64,000 bases of DNA from Marinobacterium litorale DSM 23545 (GTDB lineage: Bacteria > Pseudomonadota > Gammaproteobacteria > Pseudomonadales > Balneatricaceae), in the NCBI RefSeq assembly GCF_000428985.1, contig NZ_AUAZ01000004.1, forward strand, positions 124,001 to 188,000, in the 5' to 3' direction. The notes under the pieces were generated by a model, which had not been told where the DNA came from, did no database searches, and saw only the letters and a list, made by a program, of their open reading frames with translations. Position numbers and translations under genes: made by a program. Below, in pieces: positions 8,946 through 17,215 of this stretch (positions are counted from its first letter, which is position 1; every line of letters begins with the position of its first letter).

Positions 8946-9224
8946 TCAGGGCTGCTTGAACTTGATGGCCAGCCCTGCCATCAGGGCCAGCAGTAGGCCG
9001 GTGGTGGCGATGCGCACCATGGTCTGCCAGGCGGTGCGCTTGGCGAGGTTCAGTGCCTGCAGCAGCGAACGCAGCTCGCGGATGTCCTCCCGGGCGTTTT
9101 CGCCGTCCAGGCCGACGTCGGCCAGTGCCCGCCGGGCACCGCGCTCGGCGGCCCGGCTCAGCATGTCTTCGAGGTCTTCCTGCGGCAGGGTCACCAGGGG
9201 TGTGTGCTTGTCCTGTGGCGCCAT
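8946..9224 (-). CDS. Small membrane protein of the lysis region (DUF6127-like)
   Basis: A 92-residue protein with a soluble charged N-terminal half (QEDLEDMLSRAAERGARRALADVGLDG) and one C-terminal transmembrane helix (MVRIATTGLLLALMAGLAIKF). The sequence resembles small DUF6127 proteins found next to phage holins. The ATG at 9224 follows GGAGGGCC, a strong ribosome binding site; the longer open frame upstream runs through a repeat element and is not protein-like. It may be a spanin-like or accessory holin component, but no lipobox is seen and no function is assigned. Confidence 0.6.
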   Translation of the reverse strand: MAPQDKHTPLVTLPQEDLEDMLSRAAERGARRALADVGLDGENAREDIRELRSLLQALNLAKRTAWQTMVRIATTGLLLALMAGLAIKFKQP

Positions 9225-9265
9225 AGGCCCTCCGAAAAACACAACGACCGCTCGGCGGCGGGTAT

Positions 9266-9312
9266 GTTCAGGACGAACGGTATGCCGCGAGCGCATGGAT
9301 GCGCATGAGCGG
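9266..9312. repeat. 47-nt double-hairpin repeat, family 1 copy A
   Basis: Two hairpins: GTTC-AGGAC-GAAC, then an outer CCGC/GCGG stem enclosing GCGCAT-GG-ATGCGC. Its boundaries, 47 bases, equal those of four other copies in this prophage. It lies between the tail gene D and the small membrane protein gene. Confidence 0.8.
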
Positions 9313-9337
9313 CCGTCAGGGTGAATCGGTGTTGAAA

Positions 9338-10309
9338 TCAGCGGTTGGGGGTTTCGGCTTCGATGCGGGTGACGAAGCCTCGGCCGTCGAACTGGTGTTC
9401 GATCCGCTGGAGCAGCCACTCCCCGTCCACCGGGTCGCGCAGCCCCGTCAGCCGGATCTTGCCCTCGGCCTGCAGCGCCGGATTGCCGATCAGGGTCAGC
9501 GACAGGGTGGCGTTGCCGCGGCGCAGGGATTCCAGCTTGGCTGTGGCGGCGCGGGTTGCCGCCTCGGCGTCCGGATAGGGGTGGCGCAGGGTGTAGACCG
9601 GCTTGCCATCCCCCACCAGCACCGGCACTCGGTCCGCGCCGTTCGGGTCGTGCCACCAGGCGCGCACCGCCTGGTATTTGCCGCGCTCGGCTTGGGTCAT
9701 CCGGTGCCGGCTGACGTCCGTGGCGGTGATGGGGATGGTGGGCAGGTCGCGGCCGGTCGCCGCCTTGGCCTCGCCCCTGGGCACGAACACCAGAAAGCCG
9801 GCTACCGGCTTGGCCACGGTGCCGTGCTCCCGTGCCAAGCGGGTCAGCAGGTGCAGATCGGATTCTTCCGTTTGGTCGAGGTGCGTAACATGGATACCGG
9901 CCAGGGACTCCGCCACCCGGGGGGTCAACCCGTGCTCGGTGGCGATGGTGGCCACCAGGTCGCCCAGGCTCAGGTCGTGCCAGCTGCGGGTCCTCGGTGC
10001 CTTGATGGCCGCGCGCATGTCCGCCGCCTTGCCGCGAATGGTGAGGCTCGCCGGTGGCCCCGAGTGCTCAACTTCATCCACCACGTACAGGCCCATGCGG
10101 CTGAGGCCGGAACGGCCATTGCCCAGGAATACCTCCAACTCCGCGCCGTGGGTGGGCCACTCGATGCGGCCATCACGGTCGTCCAGCAGGATCTCGACAG
10201 TGTCGGATTGGATGCCCGCCTCGTCGGTGATGCGCAGGGACAGCAGCCGATCCCGGATCCTGGCGGTGATGTCCCGCCGATCTGCGAGGATGCGAAAGTC
10301 CGGTTTCAT
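9338..10309 (-). CDS. Tail baseplate hub protein (P2 gpD-like, late control D)
   Basis: The 323-residue product matches the phage late control D family, the hub of P2-type contractile baseplates, structurally related to the T4 gp27 and VgrG hub. Recognisable blocks include an opening MKPDFRILADRRDITARI, the AELEVFLG and LYVVDEVEHSGPP segments, and the C-terminal RLTGLRDPVDGEWLLQRIEHQFDGRGF. It lies at the end of the tail module after X and U, exactly as in P2 (U-X-D). The ATG at 10309 is the only sensible start. It would sit under the tail tube and hold the gpV spike. Confidence 0.92.
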   Translation of the reverse strand: MKPDFRILADRRDITARIRDRLLSLRITDEAGIQSDTVEILLDDRDGRIEWPTHGAELEVFLGNGRSGLSRMGLYVVDEVEHSGPPASLTIRGKAADMRAAIKAPRTRSWHDLSLGDLVATIATEHGLTPRVAESLAGIHVTHLDQTEESDLHLLTRLAREHGTVAKPVAGFLVFVPRGEAKAATGRDLPTIPITATDVSRHRMTQAERGKYQAVRAWWHDPNGADRVPVLVGDGKPVYTLRHPYPDAEAATRAATAKLESLRRGNATLSLTLIGNPALQAEGKIRLTGLRDPVDGEWLLQRIEHQFDGRGFVTRIEAETPNR

Positions 10310-10313
10310 TCAT

Positions 10314-10523
10314 CTAACCCCACAGGCGGATAGTGGCGTCATTCACCGGCGTATGGTTGAGCTCCGGCAGTTCGATCTGGATGCCGGCGGGCAACACCGG
10401 GCCGCGCTCGGCCAGGCCGGGATTGGCCGCCAGTACCGCTTCCACGGCTCCTCGAGCCCGGCTGTACCAGGCCAGGCAGACGGCATCGAGCATGTCGCCG
10501 TCTTTGGTTCGGTAGCGGGCCAT
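10314..10523 (-). CDS. Tail protein X (P2 gpX-like, LysM-type)
   Basis: A 69-residue protein of the tail X family, with a TKDGDMLDAVCLAWYSR opening and NPGLAERGPVLPAGIQIELPE that fit a LysM-like fold. P2 gpX is a small essential tail protein thought to bind near the tail end. The ATG at 10523 overlaps the last base of the upstream U stop (TGATG), indicating translational coupling. The larger open frame starting upstream is not used. Confidence 0.85.
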   Translation of the reverse strand: MARYRTKDGDMLDAVCLAWYSRARGAVEAVLAANPGLAERGPVLPAGIQIELPELNHTPVNDATIRLWG

Positions 10524-10918
10524 CAGTCGTCGTCCTCGCCATAGTGGGTCAGCTGCAGCCGGAAGCCTTGCTTCAACGGTCGCCCGTTGCCCTGGAAGAT
10601 CGATTGGGTCTCCTCGAGGTGGGTGATCACCCAGCGCCCCCAAATGAAGCCGAGGCCATCCACCAGCAGCAGCGGTTCTCCACGGCCGGCTTGCCGGCGC
10701 ATCAGCTCCAGCTGTAGCAGGCCGCCGCGGTAGTGCGGATAGATCACGCCGGTCAACTCCAGGGTCTCCTCACTCGGCCCGAGGAACTGCTGGGCCGGGC
10801 GGCGCAGCAAGCGCTCCTGGGGTTGCCAGCGGTAAGCCTGGCTGCGCTTGAGTTCCTGGTAGGCCGCCGTGTCCACCGAGAAGCGGTAGTCGCCCAGCGC
10901 CATCATGGTTTCGTTCAT
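10523..10918 (-). CDS. Tail protein U (P2 gpU-like)
   Basis: A 131-residue member of the P2 gpU family, essential for tail completion. The MMALGDYRFSVDTAAYQELKR opening and the RWQPQERL, ELTGVIYPHYRGG and RWVITHLEETQSIF segments are characteristic. Gene order T-U-X-D is that of P2. No odd features. Confidence 0.9.
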   Translation of the reverse strand: MNETMMALGDYRFSVDTAAYQELKRSQAYRWQPQERLLRRPAQQFLGPSEETLELTGVIYPHYRGGLLQLELMRRQAGRGEPLLLVDGLGFIWGRWVITHLEETQSIFQGNGRPLKQGFRLQLTHYGEDDD

Positions 10919-10952
10919 CGGATTGCCTCACGGAAAAACGGCGGGCTTCGCC

Positions 10953-13262
10953 CTAACCGTCGTACAGTGCCGAGCGCCGATCGGTCTCAGCCCGCAGCCG
11001 CTGCGCTTCCAGCGCTTTCTGCACCTCGGCCGCGATGGCCTTCTCGTCCATGCCCGGCTGGGCGTGGATGGTGATCGGTGCATCGATGCGCACGTATCGC
11101 GAGGTCTTGTGCACCGGACTGGCCGACTCGATCTGTGGCAGCGCCTCGACCGTCGCCGTAGGGACGGCCATGGCCGGTTGTGCCGCGAGGGCCGAGCCGA
11201 CGGCCGCCGTCGCGAGCCGGTTGCGGCGCCGGTTCGCCGGCTTGGCCTCGGCTTGTTCATCGTCGCCGAACCAGCCCGACACCTTGTCCCAGGCCTGACC
11301 GAGCAATTCGAAGGGTTTGGCCAGCAGTTGGAGCTTGCCCAGCAGCCAGTCCACCGCCCCGGCGGTGAGCGACTTGACGCCCTCCCACAGCCCACTGAAG
11401 AAGGCGCCGATAGGTTCCCAATACTGGATCAGCAGATAGGCCGCGCCAGCCAGAGCCGCGATACCCGCGACGATCAGGCCGATGGGATTGGCCGTCATGG
11501 CGATGTTCAACGCCCACTGCGCGGCGGTAACCACGCCCATGCGGGCAGCACTCAGCGCCGACAGGACATTCAGGCGCGTCATCCCCAGCTGCGCCAGAGC
11601 CAGTCCGGCACTCAGAGTGCGGTAGGCCGTCACCAGCGACAGCACCCCGCCCTTTAAGAAGGTGTAGGCATAGGCGCCGGCGATGGCTGTCACCTTTAGA
11701 GCAATCAGCCCCGCGGTCGCGCCCACGATCACCTTGGTGAGCAAGGGATATTCCTGCGCCGCTCCGGAAACCCAAGAGGCCATGCCGGCGAACAGCTCGG
11801 CCCCGGCAGCCACCGTGGGCAGCAGGACACTGCCGAGACTGATGGCCACACTCTCCAGCGCGCTGCCCAGGCGCTTGAGGGCGCCGTGGGTGGTGGCGCT
11901 CATCTTGCGGGCCATGGCCTCGGCCGTGCCCTGGGCCTGCCGCAGCTCGGCGATGTAGCTGTCCAGGGCACCGCTGCCGGCCTGTTTGAGCAACTCGGTG
12001 AGTCCCGCCGAGGCCTCCTCGCCGAAGATCTGCTTGACCGCCTCGGCCCGCTCGGCCGACCCCAGTCCTTCGGTGGCCTCGGCCAGCTCCTTGAGCAGTT
12101 CCGGCACCGGCCGCAGGTTGCCGTCCAGGTCGGTGACCTCCACCCCCAGCGCCGCCAAGGCATCGGCGGCCGCCTTGGGCGGTGCCGACAGGCGCAGGAA
12201 GGCCGCCCGCAGCGCGGTACCGGCCATGCTGCCCTGGATGCCGACGTTGCCGAGCAGGCCGGCCATGGCCGCCACCTCCTCGATACCGGCGCCGGCGCTG
12301 CTGGCGACCGGTGCCGCGTATTTCAGGGTGTCGCCCAGCATCTGCAGGGTGGTGTTGGAGCTGGTGAAGGTGGCCGCCAGCACGTCCCCGACCCGCCCCA
12401 TGTCCTCCGCCTTCAGCGAGAAACCGCTGAGGATGTTGGAGGCGATGTCGGCGGTCTGGGCCAGATCGCTGCCGGCGGCCTGGGCCAGGCTCAACATTCC
12501 CGGCGTGGCGGCGATGATCTCGTTGGTCTTGAAACCGGCCATGCCGAGAAAGGTCATGGCGGAGGCCGCCTCGGAGGCGGAGAACAGGGTGCTCTCCCCC
12601 AACTGCCGCGCGGTCCGCTCGAGCTCTTGCAGAGACTCGTCACTGGCCCGGGTGATGGCGCCCAGCTTGGCGATGGACTGCTCGAACCCCACGGCGATCC
12701 GCACCGGCGCCGCCACGCTCGCGCCCAGAGCCACCGCGTCGAACAGCTGGCCGCGCAGGTCTGCGCGCTGGGCCTTGACGGCCTCCTGAGCACGCATGAC
12801 CCGCGCGAGCCGCTGATACTTCTGGCTCAGGCGATCGACCGTCGCCCCCAGTCGGACATTGTCACGGGCGAGACCGGTGGCGGAGACTCCCGCACCATCC
12901 AGCTCCCGGCGGCTGCGCTGCAACCGCTCACGCTGTTTGGCCAGCTCCCGGGACAGCCGCTCGGTCTTTTGTCGGGCAGCCTCGAAGGACTGGGTGAGGC
13001 GTTGGCTGGGCAGGTCAGTCTGCGCCAGCTCCTTGCGCAGGCGCATCAGCTCCCGGGAGGTGGCGTTGTAGGCCGCACGGGCCTTGCCCACATTGGCCTC
13101 GGCCAGTTCGAACCGGCGGACCGCCGCCTGCTGGTCCTTGAGCTTATCGAGGGTCACCCCCAGCCGACCCAGCTGTGCCTGGGAGCCCAGTACCGCCTGA
13201 CGAAAGCTCTGACCCACCGTCGCCCCGATCTGGAGCGCCAGCTTGAAGGACGATGCGGTCAT
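10953..13262 (-). CDS. Tail tape measure protein
   Basis: The 769-residue product is the length-determining scaffold of the tail tube, threaded through it during assembly. The N-terminal 190 residues form a charged coiled coil (EANVGKARAAYNATSRELMRLRKELA and following). The middle contains the conserved TP901-type tape-measure core (QLGESTLFSASEAASAMTFLGMAGF and a run through GIQGSMAGTALRAAFLRLS). A central hydrophobic region follows (TKVIVGATAGLIALKVTAIAG, then IGLIVAGIAALAGAAYLL), and the C terminus is charged. Its ATG overlaps the stop of the frameshifted E' product, so its translation is probably coupled to the chaperones that bind it. Confidence 0.93.
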   Translation of the reverse strand: MTASSFKLALQIGATVGQSFRQAVLGSQAQLGRLGVTLDKLKDQQAAVRRFELAEANVGKARAAYNATSRELMRLRKELAQTDLPSQRLTQSFEAARQKTERLSRELAKQRERLQRSRRELDGAGVSATGLARDNVRLGATVDRLSQKYQRLARVMRAQEAVKAQRADLRGQLFDAVALGASVAAPVRIAVGFEQSIAKLGAITRASDESLQELERTARQLGESTLFSASEAASAMTFLGMAGFKTNEIIAATPGMLSLAQAAGSDLAQTADIASNILSGFSLKAEDMGRVGDVLAATFTSSNTTLQMLGDTLKYAAPVASSAGAGIEEVAAMAGLLGNVGIQGSMAGTALRAAFLRLSAPPKAAADALAALGVEVTDLDGNLRPVPELLKELAEATEGLGSAERAEAVKQIFGEEASAGLTELLKQAGSGALDSYIAELRQAQGTAEAMARKMSATTHGALKRLGSALESVAISLGSVLLPTVAAGAELFAGMASWVSGAAQEYPLLTKVIVGATAGLIALKVTAIAGAYAYTFLKGGVLSLVTAYRTLSAGLALAQLGMTRLNVLSALSAARMGVVTAAQWALNIAMTANPIGLIVAGIAALAGAAYLLIQYWEPIGAFFSGLWEGVKSLTAGAVDWLLGKLQLLAKPFELLGQAWDKVSGWFGDDEQAEAKPANRRRNRLATAAVGSALAAQPAMAVPTATVEALPQIESASPVHKTSRYVRIDAPITIHAQPGMDEKAIAAEVQKALEAQRLRAETDRRSALYDG

Positions 13263-13644
13263 GGCTGTAAATCCTTCCTTTTCGGCAATACGTCGAGCCA
13301 GGCCATGAGTTCATGGCCGTCGAGTTCGAGCAGTTCGGTGAGGGACCAGCCGGTGTGGCTGGCGAGGACGACGAGGGCGCGACGGGCGTCGCGGGGCGTC
13401 AGGACAAAAAATCCTGATAGGCTTTCTGCAGCTTGGCGTAATCCGCCATGTCCAGATCCAGCAGTTGCTCGGACGTCACCTCACAGAGGTTGGCGAACAG
13501 CTGGATCTCCTTTTCCGCATCGTTGCGGGCGCCCTGCTCGACACCGAGCATGTCGCGCACCTTGGGACGGCGCAGGCGCAGGATTTTCACTTGCGCGCCA
13601 TCGACGCTGATGGGGTGCTGCAGTTCCACTTCGATGCTGCTCAT
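13259..13644 (-). CDS. Tail assembly chaperone E+E' made by programmed -1 frameshift
   Basis: Reading from the E start, the ribosome meets T TTT TTG at 13411-13405 in the correct phase (GAT TTT TTG). A -1 slip there avoids the E stop (13401-13399) and opens a further 48 sense codons. That frame has coherent protein (VLASHTGWSLTELLELDG, ELMAWLDVLP) and ends in TGA overlapping the tape-measure ATG. Eleven bases past the slip site is a GC-rich hairpin, CGCGAC-GGGC-GTCGCG on the + strand (13378-13393), which could stimulate slipping. The same arrangement and the same heptamer type are known for P2 E/E+E'. The fusion product would be 128 aa and act with E as a chaperone on the tape measure. Confidence 0.85.
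13399..13644 (-). CDS. Tail assembly protein E (P2 gpE-like), unshifted product
   Basis: The zero-frame product is 81 residues and belongs to the phage tail assembly chaperone family. The opening MSSIEVELQHPISVDG, the RRPKVRDMLGVEQ segment and the LFANLCEVTSEQLLDLDMADYAKLQKAYQDFL helix fit the P2 gpE family. It lies between the tail tube module and the tape measure, as expected. The ATG overlaps the stop of the preceding small gene by four bases. In frameshifting phages this short form is the abundant product. Confidence 0.88.
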   Translation of the reverse strand: MSSIEVELQHPISVDGAQVKILRLRRPKVRDMLGVEQGARNDAEKEIQLFANLCEVTSEQLLDLDMADYAKLQKAYQDFLS

Positions 13645-13889
13645 TGGGCGGCGTCCTCTTTGTTCGAATCGGTGTCGGTGTCCGCGGTCTCGGTGTCACC
13701 CGCCTTCAGCGCCTGCACCTCCCGAACGAGCTCGCCGATCCGCTCGGCAGCCGCCTTGTCCGGGCTGATGAAACCGCCGTTGCGCAGAGGCCGCGCCTGG
13801 GATTCGGTGAGCAGCAGCGCGTCGCCGTAGCTGACCTTCTTGCGGTTGTGGGTGGTGGGCTTGATCACGTAATAGGTGTGTTGGTCCAT
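13641..13889 (-). CDS. Small phage protein between tail tube and gpE, unknown function
   Basis: An 82-residue protein, MDQHTYYVIKPTTHNRKKVS, with a mixed N-terminal part (GDALLLTESQARPLRNGGFISP) and an acidic, threonine-rich C-terminal tail (GDTETADTDTDSNKEDAAQ). Similar short proteins occur beside head or tail proteins in other prophages, but I do not recognise a named family. It is co-transcribed with the tail genes and overlaps gpE by four bases. Confidence 0.7.
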   Translation of the reverse strand: MDQHTYYVIKPTTHNRKKVSYGDALLLTESQARPLRNGGFISPDKAAAERIGELVREVQALKAGDTETADTDTDSNKEDAAQ

Positions 13890-13903
13890 GAGTGTCTCCT
13901 GCT

Positions 13904-14407
13904 TCAGATACCGAGGGCGTTACGCACCGCGGCCAACTGGTCGATGCCGCCGATGGTGCGCACCATGTTGGGAATGTCGACCTCGTGGACGACCTCGCTG
14001 CCATGGGTCAGCTTGTAGTAGCGCAGTGCCATGACCACCTTGAGGGTGGCCTTCTCACCGGGCTTCCAGTTGCCCGGATCCATCTCCCGCACGATGCCTT
14101 GCAGGTTCACCACCACCGCGGTCTGGGTTCCCGAGTCAGAAACCACCGCCCCACGGATGGTCAGGGGAGTGAGTTGGCCGGGCGCCAGGCCAAACAGCTT
14201 CAGCACCTGTTTGTCGAAGCGGGTCAGGGTGAATTCGCATTCCAGCTTCTCCATGCCCATCTCCACCTCGATGGGCGCGTCCATGCCACCGTTGCGGAAC
14301 TCCTCGGTCTTGAGGGTCAGCTTCGGCAGGGTCAGCTCCTCCACGTTGCCCGCATAGCCGCGGCCGTCGACGAACAACGCCATGTTTTTCAGGATGTCAT
14401 CCAGCAT
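13904..14407 (-). CDS. Major tail tube protein (P2 FII-like)
   Basis: A 167-residue tail tube protein of the contractile FII family; it polymerises into the inner tube on the tape measure. Typical segments are LKNMALFVDGRGYAGNVEELTLPKL at the start, EFRNGGMDAPIEVEMGMEKLECEFTLT, and the near-terminal GSEVVHEVDIPNMVRTIGGIDQL. It directly follows the sheath gene, with only a repeat element between them. No disruptions. Confidence 0.94.
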   Translation of the reverse strand: MLDDILKNMALFVDGRGYAGNVEELTLPKLTLKTEEFRNGGMDAPIEVEMGMEKLECEFTLTRFDKQVLKLFGLAPGQLTPLTIRGAVVSDSGTQTAVVVNLQGIVREMDPGNWKPGEKATLKVVMALRYYKLTHGSEVVHEVDIPNMVRTIGGIDQLAAVRNALGI

Positions 14408-14421
14408 TTAAGTCTCCTTTT

Positions 14422-14468
14422 GCACAGGGACGTGCTTATGTCGCGAGCGCATGGATGCGCAGGAGCGA
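14422..14468. repeat. 47-nt double-hairpin repeat, family 1 copy B
   Basis: GCAC-AGGGAC-GTGC, then outer TCGC/GCGA enclosing GCGCAT-GG-ATGCGC. It fills the gap between sheath and tube genes, ending at the base before the sheath stop. Compared with copy A, both the small hairpin and the outer stem change on both sides, so pairing is preserved. Confidence 0.82.
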
Positions 14469-15695
14469 CTAAACCGCTTCGGGCAGCACTTCCACCAGGT
14501 AGTCGTTGACCAGGTGGCTGCGGAAGGTGATGTGTTCCGCCGGGTACGGCGGCGTGAAATCGAAGTCGATGTAGACCTTGCCCTGGGCGATCTGGTCGGG
14601 GCTGTTCAGCGCCGGGTCCGCCCAGGCGCGGCCGTTGATGATGGCCCCCACGGTGCGCAGGTGGCGCAGGTAGGCGTTCACCCCTTCCAGCACGTCCTCG
14701 AGATAGGTCTTGGTGATGTTGCGATCCACCGCCCACAGATGGGCGCGCAGCAGCGACTCATTGATCATGTCGGCGGTGCGGCGCACGCTCAGGAAAGCCC
14801 ACTTGGGGTCGGCCGAGCAGCTGCGGTTGCCCCACAGGCGGAAGCCGTCCTTCTGGATGACGGTGGCCACCTCGTGCGCGTTGAGGAAGTTGGCCCGGGC
14901 ATTGGCATCGCCCAGCGCGAAATCCACGCTGCGCACCGTGCCGGTGATGCCGTAGATCTCCCGGTTGCTGGGCGACCACCAGAAGCCTCGCTCGCTGTCC
15001 GACTTGGCGATCAGGCCGGCCACGCGGGCGCTGGCCGGACGCGCCACCTCGCCGTTGCTGCGGGTATCCCACACTTTCACCCAGGGATCGACCAGGTAGA
15101 CCCGCGGGCTGCCGAACCGCTCGCGGTAAGTGATGGCCTCGGTGTCGCTGGTGTTGGGGCCGTCGGCGATGATCACCGCACGCAACCGGTCGGCCACGCC
15201 CATCAGCTCCGCCACCACCGCCGGGTGGTGACTGAACTCCGGTGCGATCAGGATGCGCGGCGTGACCTTGACCTCGCTCTCGGCGGCGAGAAAGGCCTGC
15301 ACTCCGAGGTACTGCCCGGTCTCCGGATCGATGCCGCCGATGATTGCACTGACATCGGGCAGCCAGGGCGCTTCGAGGAGCCCGTCTTTGGCCGCGCTAT
15401 GCATCAGACTTGGCCTTTCGATGATTCCGTCAGGCACCCGCACGACCACAACCAGGGCGCCGGCCTGATCAAAGATGTCATCCAGCGCCGCCGGCAGGGT
15501 GCCGCGCTGCCCCAGAGCGGCGGCCTCACCGCGCTTGCCGGCGATCAGTACCGGTGTGTGATAGGGGAAACGCGCTTCCTCCGCCTCGGGCGCGGTGCCG
15601 ATCAGGCCGATCACCGAGGAACGGACCGTCTGGATCGGACGCGGGCCGCTGTCGATTTCGACGACCTCCACGCCGTGTAAGAACTGTTCAGGCAT
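14469..15695 (-). CDS. Contractile tail sheath protein (P2 FI-like)
   Basis: A 408-residue sheath protein that surrounds the tail tube and contracts on infection. The opening EFLHGVEVVEIDSGPRPIQTVRSSVIGLIGTAP is a hallmark of the family, as are ARVAGLIAKSDSERGFWWSPSN and the C-terminal half with GFRLWGNRSCSADPKWAFLSVRRTADMI. Length matches P2 FI (396 aa). The start overlaps the stop of the next upstream gene. In P2 the same FI-FII pair leads the E-T-U-X-D block, as it does here. Confidence 0.95.
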   Translation of the reverse strand: MPEQFLHGVEVVEIDSGPRPIQTVRSSVIGLIGTAPEAEEARFPYHTPVLIAGKRGEAAALGQRGTLPAALDDIFDQAGALVVVVRVPDGIIERPSLMHSAAKDGLLEAPWLPDVSAIIGGIDPETGQYLGVQAFLAAESEVKVTPRILIAPEFSHHPAVVAELMGVADRLRAVIIADGPNTSDTEAITYRERFGSPRVYLVDPWVKVWDTRSNGEVARPASARVAGLIAKSDSERGFWWSPSNREIYGITGTVRSVDFALGDANARANFLNAHEVATVIQKDGFRLWGNRSCSADPKWAFLSVRRTADMINESLLRAHLWAVDRNITKTYLEDVLEGVNAYLRHLRTVGAIINGRAWADPALNSPDQIAQGKVYIDFDFTPPYPAEHITFRSHLVNDYLVEVLPEAV

Positions 15696-16191
15696 TGGGC
15701 ATTACCTCGATGTGATGAAGAAACAGGAAGCACAGGTACCAGTCGTCCTGCGCGGTCACGGGCACTTCGTGTTCCGCCGCCAGTGGAAAGAGATAGCCGT
15801 CGCCGGCCTGGTTGGTATGGGTGACGGCATCGGCACCCTCCCAGATCTTGAAGATCCCGCCGCTGTTCAAGGGGATCGACAGGCAGTTGAACAGGGTCTT
15901 GGGCGCCGCATAACGATCGAGCAGACCGCCTGTGGGGAAGTGCAGCAGCCAGGCCTCGTTGGACGTATCGCGCAGGCTCGCGGGCACCTGCGCGGCGAAT
16001 GCCTCTTTCAAGGCATCCGGAAACTGCCAGTACTTGAGAAAGCGGTACTGGGAGAGCACGTTCGGCCCGTTGACGCCCATGCGGCGCCAGACGCCCACGC
16101 TCTTGCGGAAATGCTCAGTGTGCGCCTGCGCCGCCGACAGCAGCGCACTGCACTGCTCGGCGCTGAGCAGCGCCGGTAGTTTCTGCGTCAT
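15688..16191 (-). CDS. Unrecognised phage protein between tail fibre and sheath genes
   Basis: A 167-residue protein with many aromatic residues. The N terminus (LPALLSAEQCSALLSAAQ) resembles the helical start of its upstream neighbour, a predicted 2-oxoglutarate oxygenase. The C-terminal half (LSIPLNSGGIFKIWEGADAVTHTNQAGDGYLFPLAAEHEVPVT) looks like a double-stranded beta-helix or cupin core. I do not find a clear HxD...H iron triad. It may be a degenerate or specialised oxygenase paralogue; this is inference from pattern only. It overlaps the sheath gene by eight bases and is in the late operon. Confidence 0.55.
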   Translation of the reverse strand: MTQKLPALLSAEQCSALLSAAQAHTEHFRKSVGVWRRMGVNGPNVLSQYRFLKYWQFPDALKEAFAAQVPASLRDTSNEAWLLHFPTGGLLDRYAAPKTLFNCLSIPLNSGGIFKIWEGADAVTHTNQAGDGYLFPLAAEHEVPVTAQDDWYLCFLFLHHIEVMPNA

Positions 16192-16196
16192 GGTGA

Positions 16197-16682
16197 TTAC
16201 CTGTAGAGAAAGACGATGACATAGCGATCGCTCAGGGCCGGCGGCACCCCATGGATCTGAGCGATGTCGTCGAAACGGATCAGTTGGCCGGCCCGGTCTG
16301 GGATGGGTTGCGGCCGGTCGAGATCATTGCCGCGGTACCAGACGAAGGCTCCGCTTTCCGACTGCAGGCAGAGCAGCGCCACCGCGAGATAGCCCTCGTT
16401 GTCCACATGGGGAGGAATGCCCCCTCCCGGCTCCGTCCAGTTGACGACCCAGTCCTCCAACCCGTGGCCGGGCCACTCGGGTGCGACGGTGTCGATGGCG
16501 AGGCGAAGCGCCTCGGGACAAGCGATCCGGCCACAGGAAAAGTAGTGGCCCGGTGAGCCGTTCAACCCCAGATTGGGCTTGTGGCGGCTGCGATCCCGCC
16601 AGTAGGCGCGGTCCAGCGCCGCGAACTCCGTCCTCAGGCAGGCCGCCTGAGCCGGTGACAGGTGCTGGCTCACCGAGATCAT
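16197..16682 (-). CDS. Predicted 2-oxoglutarate/Fe(II)-dependent oxygenase
   Basis: A 161-residue protein with the spacing of the 2OG-Fe(II) oxygenase core: HVD in GGGIPPHVDNEGYLAVALL, a distal histidine in IAQIHGVPP, and an arginine in LSDRYVIVFLYR that would bind 2-oxoglutarate. Small enzymes of this group hydroxylate proteins or nucleic acids. The gene is in the tail operon between tail fibre and sheath genes, where a role in modifying a fibre or capsid protein is conceivable. It overlaps its upstream neighbour by four bases. Family placement is by motif; the substrate is unknown. Confidence 0.65.
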   Translation of the reverse strand: MISVSQHLSPAQAACLRTEFAALDRAYWRDRSRHKPNLGLNGSPGHYFSCGRIACPEALRLAIDTVAPEWPGHGLEDWVVNWTEPGGGIPPHVDNEGYLAVALLCLQSESGAFVWYRGNDLDRPQPIPDRAGQLIRFDDIAQIHGVPPALSDRYVIVFLYR

Positions 16683-17212
16683 TGCGGTGTCCCCGGATGC
16701 GGCTCACGGCCCAGCACTTCGTGCAGGCCGCCCTCCAACTGGGCGTTGAGCACCTCCCGCTCCCGGATCTTGTCGCGGTACTCGTAGCCCGGTTGCAGCG
16801 CGTAGGCCTCTTTGTACCGATCGTTGTTGGCGACGATGTCGGCGATGTAGGTCCGCATCGCCCGGTATTCCGCCAGCGACGCCTCGTCCAGCCCCGCCGC
16901 GGCGATCAACTGATCCAGCACGCCGTAGACGATGTTGAGCTGGTGGTAGTAGCGGTACTGGCGGAAGATCTTGTCCTGGCAGTCGGCGTCCAGTTCCGTC
17001 TCGGTGATGACGGTGGTCTGGCTGGCAATCGGTATCACCTTGCCGTCGTCATAGTTGCCTTCCCAGGTTTCCTTCTCCGGATCCATCTCCACCGTCTTGT
17101 ATTTGAAGTGGGTGTCATCACAGGACGAAGCCGCCAGTTGCATCTCCTCGGTGGCGTAGGTCAGCCCGATGTACTGACCGGTGAACTTGTTGAAAACGAC
17201 GATGACCTGCAT
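16679..17212 (-). CDS. Tail fibre-associated protein in the position of P2 gpG
   Basis: A 177-residue protein beginning MQVIVVFNKFTGQYIGLTYA. It contains an acidic beta-rich N-terminal half and a helical second half (QYRYYHQLNIVYGVLDQLIAAAGLDEASLAEYRAMRTYIADI). It lies directly after the fibre gene, where P2 has the fibre assembly chaperone gpG, so a chaperone or fibre accessory role is likely from position. I do not see the standard fibre assembly family signature, so the name is tentative. Confidence 0.55.
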   Translation of the reverse strand: MQVIVVFNKFTGQYIGLTYATEEMQLAASSCDDTHFKYKTVEMDPEKETWEGNYDDGKVIPIASQTTVITETELDADCQDKIFRQYRYYHQLNIVYGVLDQLIAAAGLDEASLAEYRAMRTYIADIVANNDRYKEAYALQPGYEYRDKIREREVLNAQLEGGLHEVLGREPHPGTPQ

Positions 17213-17215
17213 GAG

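Noticed and set aside
11886-13610. Long + strand open frame opposite the tape measure gene
   Set aside because: Antisense shadow of a typical tape-measure protein; no start signal or domain.
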